A DNA stretch of 64,000 bases, from assembly GCF_016907835.1 (NCBI RefSeq), contig NZ_JAFBCT010000001.1, positions 2,046,001 through 2,110,000 of the forward strand. The letters run 5' to 3'. Every line of letters begins with the position of its first letter. Position 1 is the stretch's first letter. Below, piece after piece: positions 1 through 8,796 of the stretch. Origin of the DNA: Agromyces cerinus. GTDB taxonomy: Bacteria > Actinomycetota > Actinomycetes > Actinomycetales > Microbacteriaceae. A model generated the notes under the pieces. It was not told the DNA's origin, ran no database searches, and saw nothing but the letters and a program-made list of their open reading frames with translations. A program made the position numbers and the translations under genes.

Positions 1-867
1 CAGCGACGTCCACACGGCGTTGTCCGCGAGCTCGACCTGGTAGGCGTCGGCCTCGCCGTTCGTGATGTAGAGGAACTCCACATCGCCGACGGCGGTGAGG
101 CCCTCGACGTCGGTCGAGTCGAGGCCGTAGTCGGCGTCGCCCTCTTCGGTCCAGGCGTTCTCGAGCCCGAGCTCCTCGGTCACGGCGGTCAGCAGCGCGC
201 CCTCGGCGAACGGGCGGATCGAGACCTGGCCGCCGGTGGCCCAGGAGTCGCTCATCATGAACGGGGCACCCGCGAGACCCGCGGCCTCGAGCGCCGCCTT
301 GCCCTCGGCGAGCTTCTCGTCGAAGCCCGCGAGCAGCTCCTCGCCCTCGGCCTCGTGGCCGGTGGCGGTCGCGATGCGCTCGAGGTTCGACTCCATCTGG
401 CCGATGGGGTTCGAGGCGTCGGCGCCGCGCACGACGAGCACGGGTGCGAACTCCTCGATCTGCGCGATGACCGACTCCGAGAGGTCGGTGGTGGTCAGCA
501 CGAGGTCGGGCGCGAGGCCGGCGATGGCGTCGACCGAGGGCTCGCCGCGGCCTCCGACATCCGTGACGCCGTCGTCGAGCGCCTCGGACTTCACCCAGGC
601 GCTGTAGCCCTCCACGTCGGCGACGCCGACCGGCATCACGCCGAGTGCGACGAGGTTCTCCGCGGTGTTCCACTCGAGGGCGACGATCTTCTCCGCGGGG
701 GCGGCGAGCTCGATCGACTCGCCGCGGTCGTCGGTGATGACGATCGCGGCATCGCCGCTCGCGGCGCCGGCCTCCTCGGTCGTGCCGCAGCCGGTCAGCA
801 GCAGCACGGATGCCGCGGCGAGGGCGGTCAGGGCGATGGTCGGCCGGGTGACGGCAGCTCTTCTCAT
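1..867 (-). CDS. Iron-siderophore ABC transporter substrate-binding lipoprotein (3' end outside window)
   Basis: Extracellular binding protein of a siderophore/iron uptake ABC importer, anchored by lipid. The first 289 codons are present and the C-terminus lies beyond the left edge. The N-terminus has two arginines, a hydrophobic stretch and a lipobox ending LLLTGC (lipidated Cys27). The segment KIVALEWNTAENLVALG near residue 60 and the following GVADVEGY and PDLVLTT segments are typical of FecB/FhuD-type helical-backbone binding proteins. The gene follows the ATPase gene on the same strand after about 67 bases, and permease genes are expected beyond the left edge. It is probably cotranscribed from the iron-box promoter in front of the ATPase. 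Siderophore specificity cannot be read from sequence. Confidence 0.88.
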   Translation of the reverse strand, partial: MRRAAVTRPTIALTALAAASVLLLTGCGTTEEAGAASGDAAIVITDDRGESIELAAPAEKIVALEWNTAENLVALGVMPVGVADVEGYSAWVKSEALDDGVTDVGGRGEPSVDAIAGLAPDLVLTTTDLSESVIAQIEEFAPVLVVRGADASNPIGQMESNLERIATATGHEAEGEELLAGFDEKLAEGKAALEAAGLAGAPFMMSDSWATGGQVSIRPFAEGALLTAVTEELGLENAWTEEGDADYGLDSTDVEGLTAVGDVEFLYITNGEADAYQVELADNAVWTSL

Positions 868-934
868 GGTGTCCTTCGATCGGTGCGCGGGCATGGGTGT
901 CCCACGCGAGGGGGGTTGGATGGGCCGCGCCGCG

Positions 935-1807
935 CTAGGCGACGACGAGGCGTTCGATGCGTTGCCGAGTGTTGTAGCGGCCGATGGGGCACGTCGTGAT
1001 GCAGCCGCGGTCGTCGGTGATGACGTCGACGCGGATGCCGTAGGCCGAGCTCAGCATGTCGGTGACGAGCACCTCGGCCGGGGTGCCGACGGCGCGGACG
1101 CGGCCGGATTCGAGCAGCACCACCCGGTCGGCGACGGCGGCGGCCTGGTCGAGGTCGTGGAGCACGACGCCGATGGTGACCCCGTGCTCGTCGGCGAGCT
1201 CGCGGATCAGGTCGAGGAGTTCGACCTGGTAGCGCAGGTCGAGGTAGGTGGTCGGTTCGTCGAGGAGGAGCACGCTCGTGTCCTGCGCGAGGCACGAGGC
1301 GAGCCACACTCGCTGCAGCTGCCCGCCCGAGAGTCGGTCGACGGGCTGTTCGGCGAACTCGGCGACGCCCGTGAGCTCCATCGCGCGCCCGACGATCGCG
1401 GCGCCGTCGGGGTCGCCGGCGATCCACCGGCCGCGGTGCGGGTGCCGGCCGAACTCGACGAGCTCGCGCACGGTGATGCCGCCGGGGGTCGGCCGGCTCT
1501 GGGCGAGCAGGGTGACGCGCCGGGCGAACTCGCGCCCGTTCAGCGAGGCGGCGTCGATGCCGTGCTCGATGAGGTCGGCGGGCTCGGTGCCGTGAGCGCC
1601 GGCGCTGATCGTGTGGCCGTCGTCGGCTGCGAGCAGCACGCGACCGGCGTCGGGCCGGTGCAGGCGGGCCAGCGAGCGCAGCAGCGTCGACTTGCCGCTG
1701 CCGTTCGGGCCGACGAGCGCGGTGACCTTGCCCGGTTCGAGGTGGATCTCCGCGCCGTGCACCACGGGGGCGCCGTCGTAGGAGAGGGTGAGGTCGAGAC
1801 CGAGCAT
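935..1807 (-). CDS. Siderophore ABC transporter ATP-binding protein (FecE/FepC-like)
   Basis: Cytoplasmic ATPase powering uptake of ferric siderophores. The 290-residue protein is a complete ABC domain: Walker A GPNGSGKST near residue 34, a Q-loop at LLAQSRPT, signature LSGGQLQR, Walker B VLLLDEP and an H-loop at VVLHDLDQA. Length and order match the FecE/FhuC/BtuD-type importer ATPases. ATG at 1807 starts the frame about 8 bases after a TATAGT -10 element, so the mRNA may be leaderless. It precedes the binding-protein gene. Regulation by iron through a DtxR/IdeR-family repressor is likely because an iron box sits inside the promoter. Confidence 0.92.
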   Translation of the reverse strand: MLGLDLTLSYDGAPVVHGAEIHLEPGKVTALVGPNGSGKSTLLRSLARLHRPDAGRVLLAADDGHTISAGAHGTEPADLIEHGIDAASLNGREFARRVTLLAQSRPTPGGITVRELVEFGRHPHRGRWIAGDPDGAAIVGRAMELTGVAEFAEQPVDRLSGGQLQRVWLASCLAQDTSVLLLDEPTTYLDLRYQVELLDLIRELADEHGVTIGVVLHDLDQAAAVADRVVLLESGRVRAVGTPAEVLVTDMLSSAYGIRVDVITDDRGCITTCPIGRYNTRQRIERLVVA

Positions 1808-1814
1808 GGGATCA

Positions 1815-1845
1815 ACTATAGGTGAGGCTTACCTAACTTCGTCAA
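1815..1845 (-). promoter_or_regulatory. Promoter of the siderophore ABC operon
   Basis: On the minus strand a -35 TTGACG (1840-1845) and a -10 TATAGT (1815-1820, five of six consensus) are separated by 19 bases. The ATG of the ATPase gene begins at 1807, placing the predicted transcription start at or next to the start codon. Confidence 0.6.
1818..1836 (-). promoter_or_regulatory. DtxR/IdeR-type iron box
   Basis: The plus-strand sequence ATAGGTGAGGCTTACCTAA matches the DtxR/IdeR consensus TTAGGTTAGGCTAACCTAA at 16 of 19 positions and keeps the dyad symmetry. It fills the spacer between the -35 and -10 elements, the expected position for repression by an iron-loaded regulator. Confidence 0.82.
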
Positions 1846-1913
1846 TCCGATGTCGCAACCGGCCGTCACAGACCCCGGCAGGGCCCGTCAGCGCGGCCAG
1901 CGCGCGGCCGGGA

Positions 1914-3338
1914 TCACCAGAGTTCCGGATGCCTCCGGCTCCGCCCCACCCGTCGCTCGAGCTGCGCGGCGATCGCGAAGAGGGTCGCCTCTCCGCCCGG
2001 GCGCCCGATGAGCTGCACGCCCATCGGCACGCCGTTCGCGGTCTCCGACACCGGCACGGTGATCGCCGGCAGCCCCGAGACGTTCACGAACGACGTGAAC
2101 GGCGTGAACTGCACCTGCTGGGCGAAGTTGTGCTCGCCGTCGTCGGGGTCGTACCAGCCGACCGGTCGCGGAGTCAGTGCCAGTGCCGGCGTCAGCACGG
2201 CGTCGTACGAGGCGAACCGGCGGATGACGCGCTCCTCGAAGCCCGTGAGCCATGCGAGCGCCTCGGCCAGCTGCCGAGCCGGCAGCGCCCTGCCGCGGGC
2301 GAGCAGCCACTGCGTCAGCGGCTCGAGCAGCGCCTCGGGTTCGCCGTCGACCGGGATCGTCGCGGCTCCCGCCTGCCAGATCGTGCGGAACGCCTCGGAA
2401 TAGCCCGGCTCCGGCGCGGGCGCCATCGCCTCCATGCCGTGGCCGAGGCGCTCGAGGGCTTCGATGGCGACATCGAGCGCAGCGCGCGCTTCGGGGGCGA
2501 TCGCGATGTCGTAGGCGTCGTCCCACGGCGAATCGGTCATGACGCCCAGTTGGAACCGGCCCTCGCCGCGGATCGCCGCGCCGAGGAACGGCCCGTCGTC
2601 GCCGGCCGCACGCAGCGCGAACCGATGCGCCGCCGGATACCCCGACGGGGCGATCAACCCGTCGAGGAGCAGCGCGGCGTCGGCGACCGTGCGGGCGAGC
2701 GGCCCGGCGACGCCGAGCCCGGCGAGGCTCGTGAGCCCGGACCCGGCGGGCACCCTGCCACGGCTGGGCTTGACGCCCACGAGACCGCACGAGGCCGCCG
2801 GGATGCGGATCGACCCGCCGCCGTCGGAGCCGGGTGCGAAGGGCAGCATTCCGGATGCCACGGCCGCCGCGGCTCCCCCGCTGGAGCCGCCCGCGCCGAG
2901 CGCGAGGTTCCACGGGTTCCGCGTCGGAATCGTTCCCACGCCCTCGGTGTAGGAGGGCAGCCCGAACTCGGGCGTCTGCGACTTGCCCAGGCTGACCGCC
3001 CCGGCCGCGTCGACCGCCTGCACGAGCTCGTCGGAGGCATCCGGCACGAAATCGGTGAAGACCCGGGAGCCGAAGCGGGTGGGCACCCCGGCCCGCAGGT
3101 GCAGGTCCTTGTCGGCGAGGGGCAGCCCCCAGAGTGGCGCGGTCTTCGGCACCTCGGCCGCCACGTGGCGCGCCCGTTCGAGCGCGGCCTCGGGCGTGAC
3201 GGTCGCGAAGGCGCCGACCTCGGGGTTCAGCCGTTCGACGCGGGAGAGGTAGTGCTCCGTCAGCTCCACGGGCGAGACGTCGCCACGCTGCAGCATCTGG
3301 TGGAGTTCGAGGGCCGTGTGATCGTGCAGGGACGTCAT
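1914..3338 (-). CDS. Amidase-signature family amidohydrolase
   Basis: Hydrolyses an amide bond; the substrate is unknown. The 474-residue protein has the full amidase signature with the Ser-cisSer-Lys triad visible: Lys77 in PLADKDLH, Ser152 in GAGGSSGGAAAA, and nucleophile Ser176 in GSDGGGSIRIPA. The spacing of 75 and 24 residues is the same as in fatty-acid amide hydrolase. It lacks the GatB/GatC neighbours and the length expected of the tRNA amidotransferase subunit GatA, so a catabolic or detoxifying amidase is more likely. ATG at 3338 is the natural start. It is a single-gene unit on the minus strand. Confidence 0.88.
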   Translation of the reverse strand: MTSLHDHTALELHQMLQRGDVSPVELTEHYLSRVERLNPEVGAFATVTPEAALERARHVAAEVPKTAPLWGLPLADKDLHLRAGVPTRFGSRVFTDFVPDASDELVQAVDAAGAVSLGKSQTPEFGLPSYTEGVGTIPTRNPWNLALGAGGSSGGAAAAVASGMLPFAPGSDGGGSIRIPAASCGLVGVKPSRGRVPAGSGLTSLAGLGVAGPLARTVADAALLLDGLIAPSGYPAAHRFALRAAGDDGPFLGAAIRGEGRFQLGVMTDSPWDDAYDIAIAPEARAALDVAIEALERLGHGMEAMAPAPEPGYSEAFRTIWQAGAATIPVDGEPEALLEPLTQWLLARGRALPARQLAEALAWLTGFEERVIRRFASYDAVLTPALALTPRPVGWYDPDDGEHNFAQQVQFTPFTSFVNVSGLPAITVPVSETANGVPMGVQLIGRPGGEATLFAIAAQLERRVGRSRRHPELW

Positions 3339-3406
3339 GCATCGAGCCTACGGCGGCGTGCGCGGCGACGACGCGGTCGACGACCCGCGCCGCGGCATCC
3401 GCTCGA

Positions 3407-3985
3407 CTACTTCAGCGACCGCTGCAGCAGCACCGTGCCGAGCCATCGGTCGAACTTGAAGCCCACGCGGCCCATGCGGCCGATCTCCTCGAAGCCGAAC
3501 TTCTCGTGCAGCGCGATCGAGGCCTCGGCGCCCTGGTCGGCGATGACGGCGATCATCTCCTTGAGTCCCGCCGCCTTCGACCGGTCGATGAGCTCGGCGA
3601 GCAGCACGCGGCCGAGTCCCTTGCCGGATGCCGCGGGGCCGAGGTAGATCGAGTTCTCGACCGTGAACCGGTAGGCGCGCTTCGGCTTCCACGGCGACAC
3701 GAGGGCGTAGCCGAGCAATTGGCCGCTCGGCGATTCGGCGACGATGAAGGGCATGCCGAGCTTCTCGAGGTAGGCGAACTTCGCCTTCCACTCCTGCAGG
3801 GTCATCGCGTCCTCGTCGAAGGTGACCGTGGAGTTGGCGACGTAGTAGTTGTAGATCTCGCGCACGGCCGGCAGGTCGGTGGCGGCGGCGTCGCGGATCG
3901 CGTACTCGAACGGCGCTTCGGCAGGCACGGGCTTGCGAAGATGGGGCGGCAGCACGCGGCGCTCCTGGTATTCCTCTTCGAGCAT
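3407..3985 (-). CDS. GNAT-family N-acetyltransferase, phosphinothricin acetyltransferase-like
   Basis: Predicted acetyl-CoA-dependent N-acetyltransferase of 192 residues. From residue 27 the order IRDAAATDLPAVREIYNYYV, STVTFDED, then ALVSPWKPKRAYRFTVENSIYL and an acetyl-CoA loop around SGKGLGRVLLAELI follows the PAT/bar and methionine-sulfoximine acetyltransferase subfamily. The tail GFKFDRWLGTVLLQRSL also fits that group. A 25-residue N-terminal extension precedes the domain. The in vivo substrate is not known; such enzymes often act on toxic glutamate analogues. Confidence 0.82.
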   Translation of the reverse strand: MLEEEYQERRVLPPHLRKPVPAEAPFEYAIRDAAATDLPAVREIYNYYVANSTVTFDEDAMTLQEWKAKFAYLEKLGMPFIVAESPSGQLLGYALVSPWKPKRAYRFTVENSIYLGPAASGKGLGRVLLAELIDRSKAAGLKEMIAVIADQGAEASIALHEKFGFEEIGRMGRVGFKFDRWLGTVLLQRSLK

Positions 3986-4039
3986 GCGGCCAGAATACCC
4001 GCGGCGTGTTGCGGCCGGGTTACACGGTCGCGATGCCGG

Positions 4040-4735
4040 TCACGCCGGCAGGCTCCAGTCGACCGGGTCGGCGCCCTGCGCCGCGAGCAGCGCGTTCGCC
4101 CGGCTGAACGGCTTCGACCCGAAGAAGCCGCGCGACGCCGAGAGCGGGCTCGGATGCGCGGACTCGATCACGGGCGTCGACCCGAGCAACGGTTCGAGGC
4201 GCTGCGCGTCGCGCCCCCAGAGGATCGCGACGAGCGGGCGGTCGCGCGCGACGAGCGCACGGATCGCATGGTCGGTGACCTTCTCCCAGCCCCTACCGCG
4301 GTGCGAGCCGGTCGCACCCGGCTCGACGGTCAGCACCCGGTTCAGCAGCATGACCCCGTTCGCACTCCAACGCGTGAGGTCGCCGTGCACGAGCGGCGGG
4401 ACGCCGAGGTCGTCGACGAGTTCGCGGGAGATGTTCGCGAGGCTCCGCGGCAGCGGGCGCACATGTCCGTCGACCGCGAACGAGAGCCCGATCGGATGCC
4501 CCGGCGTGGGGTACGGGTCCTGGCCGACGATGAGCACCCGCACGTCGTCGAGCGGCTCGCGGAACGCGCGCAGCACCTGCTCGCCCGCCGGGAGATACCC
4601 GCGCCCGGCCGCGACCTCGGCCCGGAGGAACCCGCCGAGCTCGGCGATGGTCGGTGCGACCGGGGCGAGCGCCTCGGCCCAGCCGGGGTCGAGGAGCCCG
4701 GCCGCGAACTCCTCAGGCAACTGCCCCGAGGCCAC
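4040..4735 (-). CDS. ung: Uracil-DNA glycosylase, family 1
   Basis: Removes uracil from DNA to begin base-excision repair. The 231-residue protein has the family-1 motifs: the water-activating Asp in [28 protein letters not shown], and the catalytic-His motif [13 protein letters not shown]. The GQDPYPTPG form is the usual actinobacterial version of GQDPYHGPG. Start is GTG at 4735, immediately after the stop codon of the upstream S51-like gene with no gap, so [11 protein letters not shown] is probably coupled. Confidence 0.95.
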   Translation of the reverse strand: MASGQLPEEFAAGLLDPGWAEALAPVAPTIAELGGFLRAEVAAGRGYLPAGEQVLRAFREPLDDVRVLIVGQDPYPTPGHPIGLSFAVDGHVRPLPRSLANISRELVDDLGVPPLVHGDLTRWSANGVMLLNRVLTVEPGATGSHRGRGWEKVTDHAIRALVARDRPLVAILWGRDAQRLEPLLGSTPVIESAHPSPLSASRGFFGSKPFSRANALLAAQGADPVDWSLPA

Positions 4736-5455
4736 TCAGATGCCGATCGTGGAGACCAGCACGCCGCCCTCGGTCGGCAGCACCCGCCAGACACTGCCCT
4801 CGCCCTCGGAACCGAGGCGGCCATCGCCCACGATCAGCGCCGTGCGCTCGTCGATGCCGAGCCCGCCCGCGATGAGCCCGGATTCGACGGCGGCGACCAG
4901 TCGGGAGAGCATGCCGCGCTGGGCGACGTGCACCTCGATGGCGACATCGACCAGGCCGATCCCGGATTCGATCTCGAGCTCGAATCCCGGCTCCTCAGGG
5001 TCCTCGGGCGCGACGGGCACGCCGCCGATGCGCGAGCCGCTCCCGAGGGAGCCCTCCGCCGCGACCATCGCGCCGGCCGAGACGCCGAGGTAGGGCACGC
5101 CGGCGGCGACCTGCCGACGCAGCTCGCCGAACAGCGGTTCGAGCCCGGCGCGCACCTCTTCGACCACGCCGCCGCCCACGGCGATGCCGTCGACGTCGGC
5201 GATCGCGCTGAGGGCGACCGGCTCGCCGGACCGACCCGCGGTCGCGTGCGCCTCGATGCCGTCGCCGGCGGCGGTCAGCAGTTCGGCGAGCGCCGTCGCC
5301 TTCTCCTGTGCCTCGGGGTGCAGTGAGATCACGGCGATGCGCGGCCGGGCGCGGCCTGCTGCGCTCGCCCGTGCTGCGGCCTCGGCGACGAACGGTGCGT
5401 ACAGCGCGGCATCCGCGACGGTGGTCGCCCCGCCGCCGATGAGGTGGATGCTCAC
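4736..5455 (-). CDS. Peptidase S51 / cyanophycinase-like class I glutamine-amidotransferase-fold protein
   Basis: About 239 residues with the class I glutamine amidotransferase-like fold of family S51 serine peptidases (dipeptidase E, cyanophycinase). Visible are SIHLIGGGATT at the N-terminus, IAVGGG near the middle and the nucleophile elbow YLGVSAGAMVAAEG, where serine replaces the cysteine of true amidotransferases. The substrate is unknown. I chose the GTG at 5455 because it overlaps the stop of the preceding phosphoribosyltransferase gene (GTGA); an upstream in-frame start at 5497 would only add arginine-rich shadow sequence. It forms a coupled unit with the genes on either side. Confidence 0.75.
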   Translation of the reverse strand: MSIHLIGGGATTVADAALYAPFVAEAAARASAAGRARPRIAVISLHPEAQEKATALAELLTAAGDGIEAHATAGRSGEPVALSAIADVDGIAVGGGVVEEVRAGLEPLFGELRRQVAAGVPYLGVSAGAMVAAEGSLGSGSRIGGVPVAPEDPEEPGFELEIESGIGLVDVAIEVHVAQRGMLSRLVAAVESGLIAGGLGIDERTALIVGDGRLGSEGEGSVWRVLPTEGGVLVSTIGI

Positions 5456-5976
5456 GCGGCGCCCTCGACGACCTCGACGGGCGGCAGCGCCGACCACGGG
5501 AAGACGATCCAGTCGTCGGTGCGGCGGTAGTCGAAGTCGGGCGCGAGCACCGTGTGCGACTTCGTGTACAGCGTTGCGGTGCGCACCTCGGCGCCCTCGT
5601 CGGTGAGCAGCGCGAGCACCTTGGCGAGCGTGCGGCCGGAGTCGGACACGTCGTCGACCAGCAGCACGCGCTTGCCGCCGAGCGCAGGCGCGTCGAGCAT
5701 CGGCGGGTGCAGCACGGGCTCGGGCAGTCGCTCGTCGATGCCCGAGTAGAACTCGACGTTGATCGAACCGCAGGCCTTGGTGCCGAGTGCGTAGGAGATG
5801 GCCCCAGCGAGCAGCAGTCCGCCGCGGGCGATCGCGATCACGACGTCGGGGCGGAAGCCCGAGCGGAGCACGTCGCCGGCGAGCGTGCGCGCCGCCTCGC
5901 CGAACTCGTCCCAGGTGAGGATCTCGCGCTGGATGCCATCGGATCCGAGGGCTGCGTCGTTGGCGTCGAAAGTCAT
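5452..5976 (-). CDS. Type I phosphoribosyltransferase (purine salvage-like)
   Basis: Predicted transferase joining a base to PRPP. The 174-residue protein shows the 13-residue PRPP-binding signature VLLVDDVSDSGRT near residue 105 and an upstream VVIAIARGGLLLAG loop. This resembles hypoxanthine/xanthine-guanine phosphoribosyltransferases, and the tail DDWIVFPW is typical of the xanthine/guanine type. It is the first gene of a three-gene unit with the S51-like protein and ung. The exact base is not certain. Confidence 0.85.
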   Translation of the reverse strand: MTFDANDAALGSDGIQREILTWDEFGEAARTLAGDVLRSGFRPDVVIAIARGGLLLAGAISYALGTKACGSINVEFYSGIDERLPEPVLHPPMLDAPALGGKRVLLVDDVSDSGRTLAKVLALLTDEGAEVRTATLYTKSHTVLAPDFDYRRTDDWIVFPWSALPPVEVVEGAA

Positions 5977-6015
5977 GTCATCAGGGTATCCGCCGAAGCT
6001 GCATGCCGGCGCGCC

Positions 6016-6041
6016 CGAGCGGATGCCGCGGCATCCGCTCG
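6016..6041. terminator. GGATGCC-type hairpin after the channel gene
   Basis: A perfect 26-base palindrome, CGAGCGGATGCC plus its reverse complement around a central GC, lies directly beyond the channel stop codon at 6043 on the minus strand. No T-run follows. It probably ends or stabilises the SDR-channel transcript. Confidence 0.6.
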
Positions 6042-6042
6042 C

Positions 6043-6834
6043 TCAGGTCTCGCGGTCGGTGAGCGGGTCGTCGGGCGCGTCGGCGAGCAGATCCGCCATC
6101 GGAATGGGGCCCCCGACGGGCTCCTCCGCGGGGGTCGCGGCGGACGGAGCCCCGCTCGCCGTGACCGGCGCCTCGTGCGAGATCCGCACGAGGCCGATGC
6201 GTTCATTGATGAGCGAGATGATCGTGGCCGACGCGGTGCCGACGATCGCCACGCCGCCGGCCATGAGCAGCACGGCGTAGAGGCGCCCGGGCACCGTGAC
6301 CGGGTAGGCGTCGCCGTAGCCGACGGTCGCGACCGTGACGACCGCCCACCAGAGGGCCTCGCCGAAGCTCGTGATCGACGCGCCGGGAGCGTCCCGCTCG
6401 ACCGAGAGGGTCGCGAGCGAGATGAAGTAGATGAACAGCACCGAGTAGCAGATGGCGTAGATCACGATGTTGGTGCGCACCGCTGCGCCGCTCTTCCGCT
6501 GCAGGTACGGCACCTCGCGCAGCAGCACGAGCACCCGGAAGGCGCGGAACACGGGCAGCAGGGCCGAGAGCACGTCGATCGGGTGCGTCCCGATGAAGTG
6601 CCACTTGTCGCCGTGCGGGGTCAGCGAGACGCGCACGACGAGGTCGACGATGAACACCACCCAGGTGATGCCGAGGATGACCATCAGCCAGAGGCGCACC
6701 TCGGGGGGCAGGTCCTGCACGAGCACGAGTACCGAGTAGGCGATGATGAAGGCGACGCCGAGCGCGAAGAGCGGCACGGTCGTGCGCTGCTCCCAGCCGT
6801 GGCGGCGGGGGGCGGGTGCCGACCGATGCGCCAT
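6043..6834 (-). CDS. Voltage-gated-type potassium channel (six transmembrane segments)
   Basis: Membrane potassium channel of 263 residues. Hydrophobic segments S1-S3 lie at about residues 20-40, 48-68 and 82-92. An arginine-bearing S4-like stretch (PVFRAFRVLVLLREV) follows, then S5, a pore helix and the selectivity filter TVATVGYGD, and S6. The C-terminal tail of about 55 residues is short and has no RCK/TrkA nucleotide-binding domain. ATG at 6834 follows the SDR stop by two bases (TGATCATG), so the two are cotranscribed. A GGATGCC hairpin sits just past the stop. Confidence 0.9.
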   Translation of the reverse strand: MAHRSAPAPRRHGWEQRTTVPLFALGVAFIIAYSVLVLVQDLPPEVRLWLMVILGITWVVFIVDLVVRVSLTPHGDKWHFIGTHPIDVLSALLPVFRAFRVLVLLREVPYLQRKSGAAVRTNIVIYAICYSVLFIYFISLATLSVERDAPGASITSFGEALWWAVVTVATVGYGDAYPVTVPGRLYAVLLMAGGVAIVGTASATIISLINERIGLVRISHEAPVTASGAPSAATPAEEPVGGPIPMADLLADAPDDPLTDRET

Positions 6835-6836
6835 GA

Positions 6837-7622
6837 TCAGGCGCCTTCCGGGCGCACGGCGAGCGGCCCCTTCGTGAAGCGGTACGGCGCCGCCTGGGCG
6901 ACGGGCTTGACGACGATGAGGTCGAGATCGACGTGCCTGGGCTTCAGCACCGCGTCGGCGATCACCGCGGCGATGTCCTCGGCCACGAGCGGCTCGGGCA
7001 CGTCGTCGTAGACGGCATCGGCCCTCGCACGGTCGCCGCCGAAGCGTACGAGCGCGAACTCGTCGGTCTTGACCATTCCCGGCGCGATCTCGATCACGCG
7101 CAGCGGCTCGCCGTTGAGCTCGAGCCGAAGCACCTCGGTGAGTGCGTGCGCGGCGAACTTCGCGGCGTTGTACCCGCCTCCGCCGACGTAGGCGGTGTGC
7201 CCGGCGATCGAGGTGACGTTCACGATGTCGGCGACTCCGCGATCGACGGCGCCCCGGCGCAGCAGCGGCAGCAGCGCGCTCGTCACCCGCTTCAGGGCGA
7301 GCACATTGACCTCGAACATCCACGCCCAGTCGTCGACGTCGGAGTCCTCGACCGAGTCGAGGCCCTTCGCCCCGCCCGCGTTGTTGACGAGTGCGTGCAC
7401 CGGTCCGGTCGACTCGAGGTGGTCGCGCAGCCGGTCGACGTCGGCCTGCTTCGTCAGGTCGGCCACCACCACGGATGCCCCGGTCTCCTCGGCGAGCGCC
7501 CGCAGGCGCTCCTCACGGCGCGCGACCCCGACGACGTCCCAACCGGCCGCGCGGAACGCCCGCACGGTCGCCTCGCCGATGCCGGAACTCGCACCGGTCA
7601 CGACCACTCGCAGCTCGCTCAT
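6837..7622 (-). CDS. SDR-family NAD(P)-dependent oxidoreductase
   Basis: Classical short-chain dehydrogenase of 261 residues, similar to the YdfG/serine-dehydrogenase-like clan. It has the cofactor loop TGASSGIG near residue 9, VNNAGG around residue 90, the catalytic serine in NVTSIAGHT, and YNAAK (Tyr/Lys), then a PGMVKTDEF substrate loop. ATG at 7622 is the start. Longer in-frame extensions would overlap the divergent acyltransferase promoter. It lies upstream of and almost touching the potassium-channel gene. Substrate unknown. Confidence 0.88.
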   Translation of the reverse strand: MSELRVVVTGASSGIGEATVRAFRAAGWDVVGVARREERLRALAEETGASVVVADLTKQADVDRLRDHLESTGPVHALVNNAGGAKGLDSVEDSDVDDWAWMFEVNVLALKRVTSALLPLLRRGAVDRGVADIVNVTSIAGHTAYVGGGGYNAAKFAAHALTEVLRLELNGEPLRVIEIAPGMVKTDEFALVRFGGDRARADAVYDDVPEPLVAEDIAAVIADAVLKPRHVDLDLIVVKPVAQAAPYRFTKGPLAVRPEGA

Positions 7623-7670
7623 GCGCCCATTCTGCCCTGCCCGGCACCGCTCGTGCGGTTGAATGGACTG

Positions 7671-8771
7671 ATGCATTCGCGACAGCCGGCACACCCGACC
7701 AAGCGCAGACGTGTCCCCATGTGGGACAACGCCCGGTGGATCGCGATCACGCTCGTGGTCATCGGCCACGGCATCCTCCCGCTCATCGGCGAGTCGAACT
7801 CGGCCTACAGCGTCTACCTGTTCATCTACTCGTTCCACGTGGCGGTCTTCGTCACGGTCAGCGGGTACTTCGCGAAGTCAGGCCCGCCGAACGCGAGGGC
7901 GCTCCGTCAGATCCTCACCGACATCGTCTTCCCCTTCCTCATCTTCGAGACGATCTGGACGATCATCAAGTGGCTGCTCGGGGGCGAGTTCTCACTCGAC
8001 TTCGCCACGGCGTCGTGGACGCTCTGGTTCCTCATCGCCCTCGCGGTGTGGCGCATCGTGCTGCCGTACCTCGTGCTGCTGCGCTACCCGCTGCTCATCG
8101 CGATCGCGATCTCGATCGGCGCCGGGTACACCGAGTCGATCGACTCGACCTTCGCCCTCTCACGCACGTTCGGCATGCTCCCGTTCTTCGTGTTCGGCTG
8201 GAAGCTGCGGCAGTGGCAGCTGACGGGCCGCTGGCTCGAGCTCCGCTCGGCGGTGGCCTGGCGCTGGCGGGCCGGCGCGATCGCGTTGTTCGGCGTGACG
8301 CTCGTGCTCATGCCCCTCGCGATCGAGACGTGGCGCGACCTGAAGCTGCGCCGGTTCATGCTCTACGACGAGTCGTACGAGGCCATCGGCTACGACGAGC
8401 CGTGGTCCGGCGCCATCCGGCTGGGGCTGCTGCTGTTCGCGATGCTCCTCTCGTTCGCGTTCCTCGTGCTGATGCCGCGCGGTGCGACCTGGTTCACCCC
8501 GTTCGGCACCGCGACGATGTACATCTACCTGCTGCACACCTTCGTGCTCTTCCCGTTCCGGGAGACGGAGGTGCTCGCCGGAGACCAGCCGTTCTGGGTG
8601 CTGCCGGCGATGATGCTGTTCTGCATCGCGATCTCGATCGTGCTCTCGCTGAAACCGGTGCGCCGGGTGTTCCGGCCGCTCGTCGAGCCCCGGGCGCGGT
8701 GGATGTTCCGCCCCGAACCGTCGACGGCGACCGGCACGATCGTGCTGCCGCCCGACGGCGAGCTGCGCTGA
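7671..8771 (+). CDS. Acyltransferase-3-like integral membrane protein
   Basis: 366-residue polytopic membrane protein resembling the fucose 4-O-acetylase/NolL branch of acyltransferase family 3, which transfers acyl groups to sugars at the cell surface. The N-terminal segment WDNARWIAITLVVIGHGILP carries the conserved histidine of the family at the end of TM1, and about ten hydrophobic helices follow. ATG at 7671 fits best; it is 49 bases from the divergent SDR gene. No sugar or acyl substrate can be assigned. A GGATGCC hairpin follows. Confidence 0.8.
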   Translation: MHSRQPAHPTKRRRVPMWDNARWIAITLVVIGHGILPLIGESNSAYSVYLFIYSFHVAVFVTVSGYFAKSGPPNARALRQILTDIVFPFLIFETIWTIIKWLLGGEFSLDFATASWTLWFLIALAVWRIVLPYLVLLRYPLLIAIAISIGAGYTESIDSTFALSRTFGMLPFFVFGWKLRQWQLTGRWLELRSAVAWRWRAGAIALFGVTLVLMPLAIETWRDLKLRRFMLYDESYEAIGYDEPWSGAIRLGLLLFAMLLSFAFLVLMPRGATWFTPFGTATMYIYLLHTFVLFPFRETEVLAGDQPFWVLPAMMLFCIAISIVLSLKPVRRVFRPLVEPRARWMFRPEPSTATGTIVLPPDGELR

Positions 8772-8796
8772 CCGGGGCGGCGGCCTCGCCCCCCAG

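Noticed and set aside
5456-5497. Upstream start of the S51-like gene
   Set aside because: Arginine-rich sequence inside the preceding gene; GTG at 5455 overlaps its stop naturally.
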